NCBI GenBank assembly: GCA_049582065.1 | Contig: JBAUTF010000368.1 | Span: 1-6,491 of the forward strand | Direction: 5' to 3' | DNA from: DATKSS01 sp049582065 | GTDB taxonomy: Bacteria; Chloroflexota; Dormibacteria; Dormibacterales; Dormibacteraceae | DNA: 6,491 nucleotides | Shown: in pieces, positions 5,311-6,491 of the stretch | Numbering within the stretch: the stretch's first letter is position 1 | Layout: the number at the start of each line of letters is the position of its first letter | Position numbers and translations under genes: made by a program | Notes under the pieces: generated by a model | Database searches by the model: none | What the model was told of the DNA's origin: nothing | The model's input: only the letters and a program-made list of their open reading frames with translations

Positions 5311-6491
5311 CTATTCGACGGAGAGGATGAACGGGTAATGCTGCTGGCCGCCCTGCTGGACCTCGACCTCAAGCCCCGGATAGCTGGCCTTGATCGCGGA
5401 CTCAAGCTTCTTCAGCTCATCGTCCGAGGCACCCTCGCCGCGATACACCGTGACGAGCTCATATGAATCCGGTCCAAGCTTGCCGAGAGCCTTGTTCACG
5501 ACGTCGACGTAATCGGCGCCTGTGAACTCGAGCTTCTCGTTGATCAAGCCGATCACGTCGCCCTTCTTGACTTTGAGCCCGTTCGAGCGCGTATCCCGCA
5601 CAGCGTGCGTGACCTCAATGGTCTGCACGCGGTCGGCCTCGGCGCGCATCGCCCGCATGTTGTCGACGCCGTTCCGCTCCGGCCGGAACGCGACCACGGC
5701 TGCGACTCCTTGCGGCACGCTGTGCGTCTCCAGCACATGGACCTTCTTGCCTGTCAGGCCCAGCACCTGCTTGGCGGCGAGGATGACGTTTCGGTTGTTC
5801 GGCAGCAGGATCACCTCGTCAGCGGGCACTGCCTGGATGGCGGTGAGCATGTCCTGCGTGCTGGGGTTCATCGTCTGGCCGCCCTCGACGATTGCGTCCA
5901 CGCCGAGGCCGCGGAAGATGTCGACCAATCCGCGGCCCGCGACGACGGCGACCAGGCCGATGCCGTTCGGGCGCTGCGTCCTGGGGGCATCGCCCTCGCC
6001 CTCGAGGATCCGCTTGTGCTGGGTGGACATGTCGCCGACGTTGAGCTTCAGCAGCCTGCCGTAGCCGCCGGCGAGATTGATGACCCTCGTCGGGTCATCG
6101 GTGTGGACATGCACCTTCACGAGCTCGGGCTCACCGACCACGAGCACCGAGTTGCCCAGGGCCTCGATCTGGTTGCGGATCAGGTCCAGGTCGAGGCTCG
6201 AGCCCTCGATGAGGAACTCGGTGCAGTAGCCCCAACCTCCTTCCGGGAGCGCCATCGATGCCTGCGCCGCGGACGAGATGGCGGCCCTTGAGGCGGCCGA
6301 GGCGGCCGGGACAGCCTCCGCCTCTTCGACCGTTCGCAGCATGCCATCGAGGATGATCTGCAGGCCATAACCGCCTGCGTCGACCACGCCCGCATCGCGC
6401 AGGATCTGCAGCTGGCTTGGGGTCTTAAGGACGGCTGCGCGAGCGCCGGCCGCTGCGGCGGCGATCACGCGCGGCACGCTAGCGTCCGGGG
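5311..6491 (-). CDS. fakA: Fatty acid kinase FakA-like (DAK2/YloV family), 5' end outside window
   Basis: FakA phosphorylates FakB-bound fatty acids using ATP. About 392 residues are visible. The frame is open to base 6491, so the GTG at 6477 is internal and the N-terminal kinase domain is mostly missing. Counting from that GTG, the end of the DAK2 domain is seen as TPSQLQILRDAGVVDAGGYGLQ (19-40). An Ala-rich linker follows, then the middle domain with GYCTEFLIEG (83-92) and KVHVHTDDP (121-129), then NVGDMSTQH (146-154). The C-terminal domain, itself EDD/DegV-like, has VAVVAGRGLVDIF, VEGGQTMNPST (197-207) and LLPNNRNVI. Cys85, His123 and His125 correspond to the zinc-binding Cys-His-His set described for S. 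aureus FakA. It is followed by degV in what is probably one operon. Confidence 0.95.
   Translation of the reverse strand, partial: PDASVPRVIAAAAAGARAAVLKTPSQLQILRDAGVVDAGGYGLQIILDGMLRTVEEAEAVPAASAASRAAISSAAQASMALPEGGWGYCTEFLIEGSSLDLDLIRNQIEALGNSVLVVGEPELVKVHVHTDDPTRVINLAGGYGRLLKLNVGDMSTQHKRILEGEGDAPRTQRPNGIGLVAVVAGRGLVDIFRGLGVDAIVEGGQTMNPSTQDMLTAIQAVPADEVILLPNNRNVILAAKQVLGLTGKKVHVLETHSVPQGVAAVVAFRPERNGVDNMRAMRAEADRVQTIEVTHAVRDTRSNGLKVKKGDVIGLINEKLEFTGADYVDVVNKALGKLGPDSYELVTVYRGEGASDDELKKLESAIKASYPGLEVEVQQGGQQHYPFILSVE

Noticed and set aside
5522..6291. Plus-strand open frames opposite the fakA-like gene
   Set aside because: They are shadows of a conserved gene in the opposite strand; no start signals or recognisable protein features.
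1..6491. CRISPR array, transposase or phage gene
   Set aside because: No regularly spaced repeats and no protein with transposase, integrase or phage features in any frame. The only notable direct repeat is the two-copy degV tail.

Overview
The window is GC-rich bacterial DNA with tightly packed genes and little intergenic sequence. The set comprises a fakA/yloV-type fatty acid kinase, a DegV (FakB-type) protein, recG, a DUF2236/MpaB-family oxygenase and a COG4280 membrane protein. GTG starts are frequent and Shine-Dalgarno sequences are weak. Together these suggest a high-GC Terrabacteria lineage (Dormibacterota/Chloroflexota-like or actinobacterial). That placement is an inference from gene content and composition, not a measured one.

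Layout from right to left (the main reading direction is the minus strand). A fakA-like gene enters from beyond base 6491 and ends at 5311; its N-terminal part lies outside the window. Eleven bases later degV starts (5299 to 4472). These two probably form the kinase and lipid-carrier halves of one fatty acid phosphorylation system. About 190 bp of non-coding, hairpin-rich DNA follows (4286-4471). It is bounded on both sides by near-identical 24-bp copies of the last codons of degV. The left copy contains the stop codon of a convergent plus-strand gene, a DUF2236/MpaB-like oxygenase (3466-4272).

A minus-strand pair starts 29 bp from the oxygenase start and diverges from it. It consists of a seven-helix COG4280 membrane protein (3436-2714) and, by a 4-bp GTGA overlap, a 68-residue two-helix membrane protein (2717-2511). 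The stop codon of the small gene overlaps the stop codon of a convergent plus-strand gene (1594-2514), which encodes an unrecognised single-pass membrane protein with a long extracytoplasmic helical domain. That gene diverges from recG with only 22 bp between start codons. recG (1571 to 1 and beyond) leaves the window before its C-terminal helicase domain is complete.

Taken together, a likely housekeeping minus-strand series (fakA-degV-recG) is interrupted between degV and recG by a compact block of four accessory genes on alternating strands. Two parts deserve most attention. One is the duplicated degV tail flanking the structured spacer, which looks like an insertion scar. The other is the gap-free 116-residue internal duplication in the COG4280 protein, whose paired glutamate motifs resemble those of FTR1/EfeU iron permeases. 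No tRNA, rRNA, CRISPR array or transposase gene was found.
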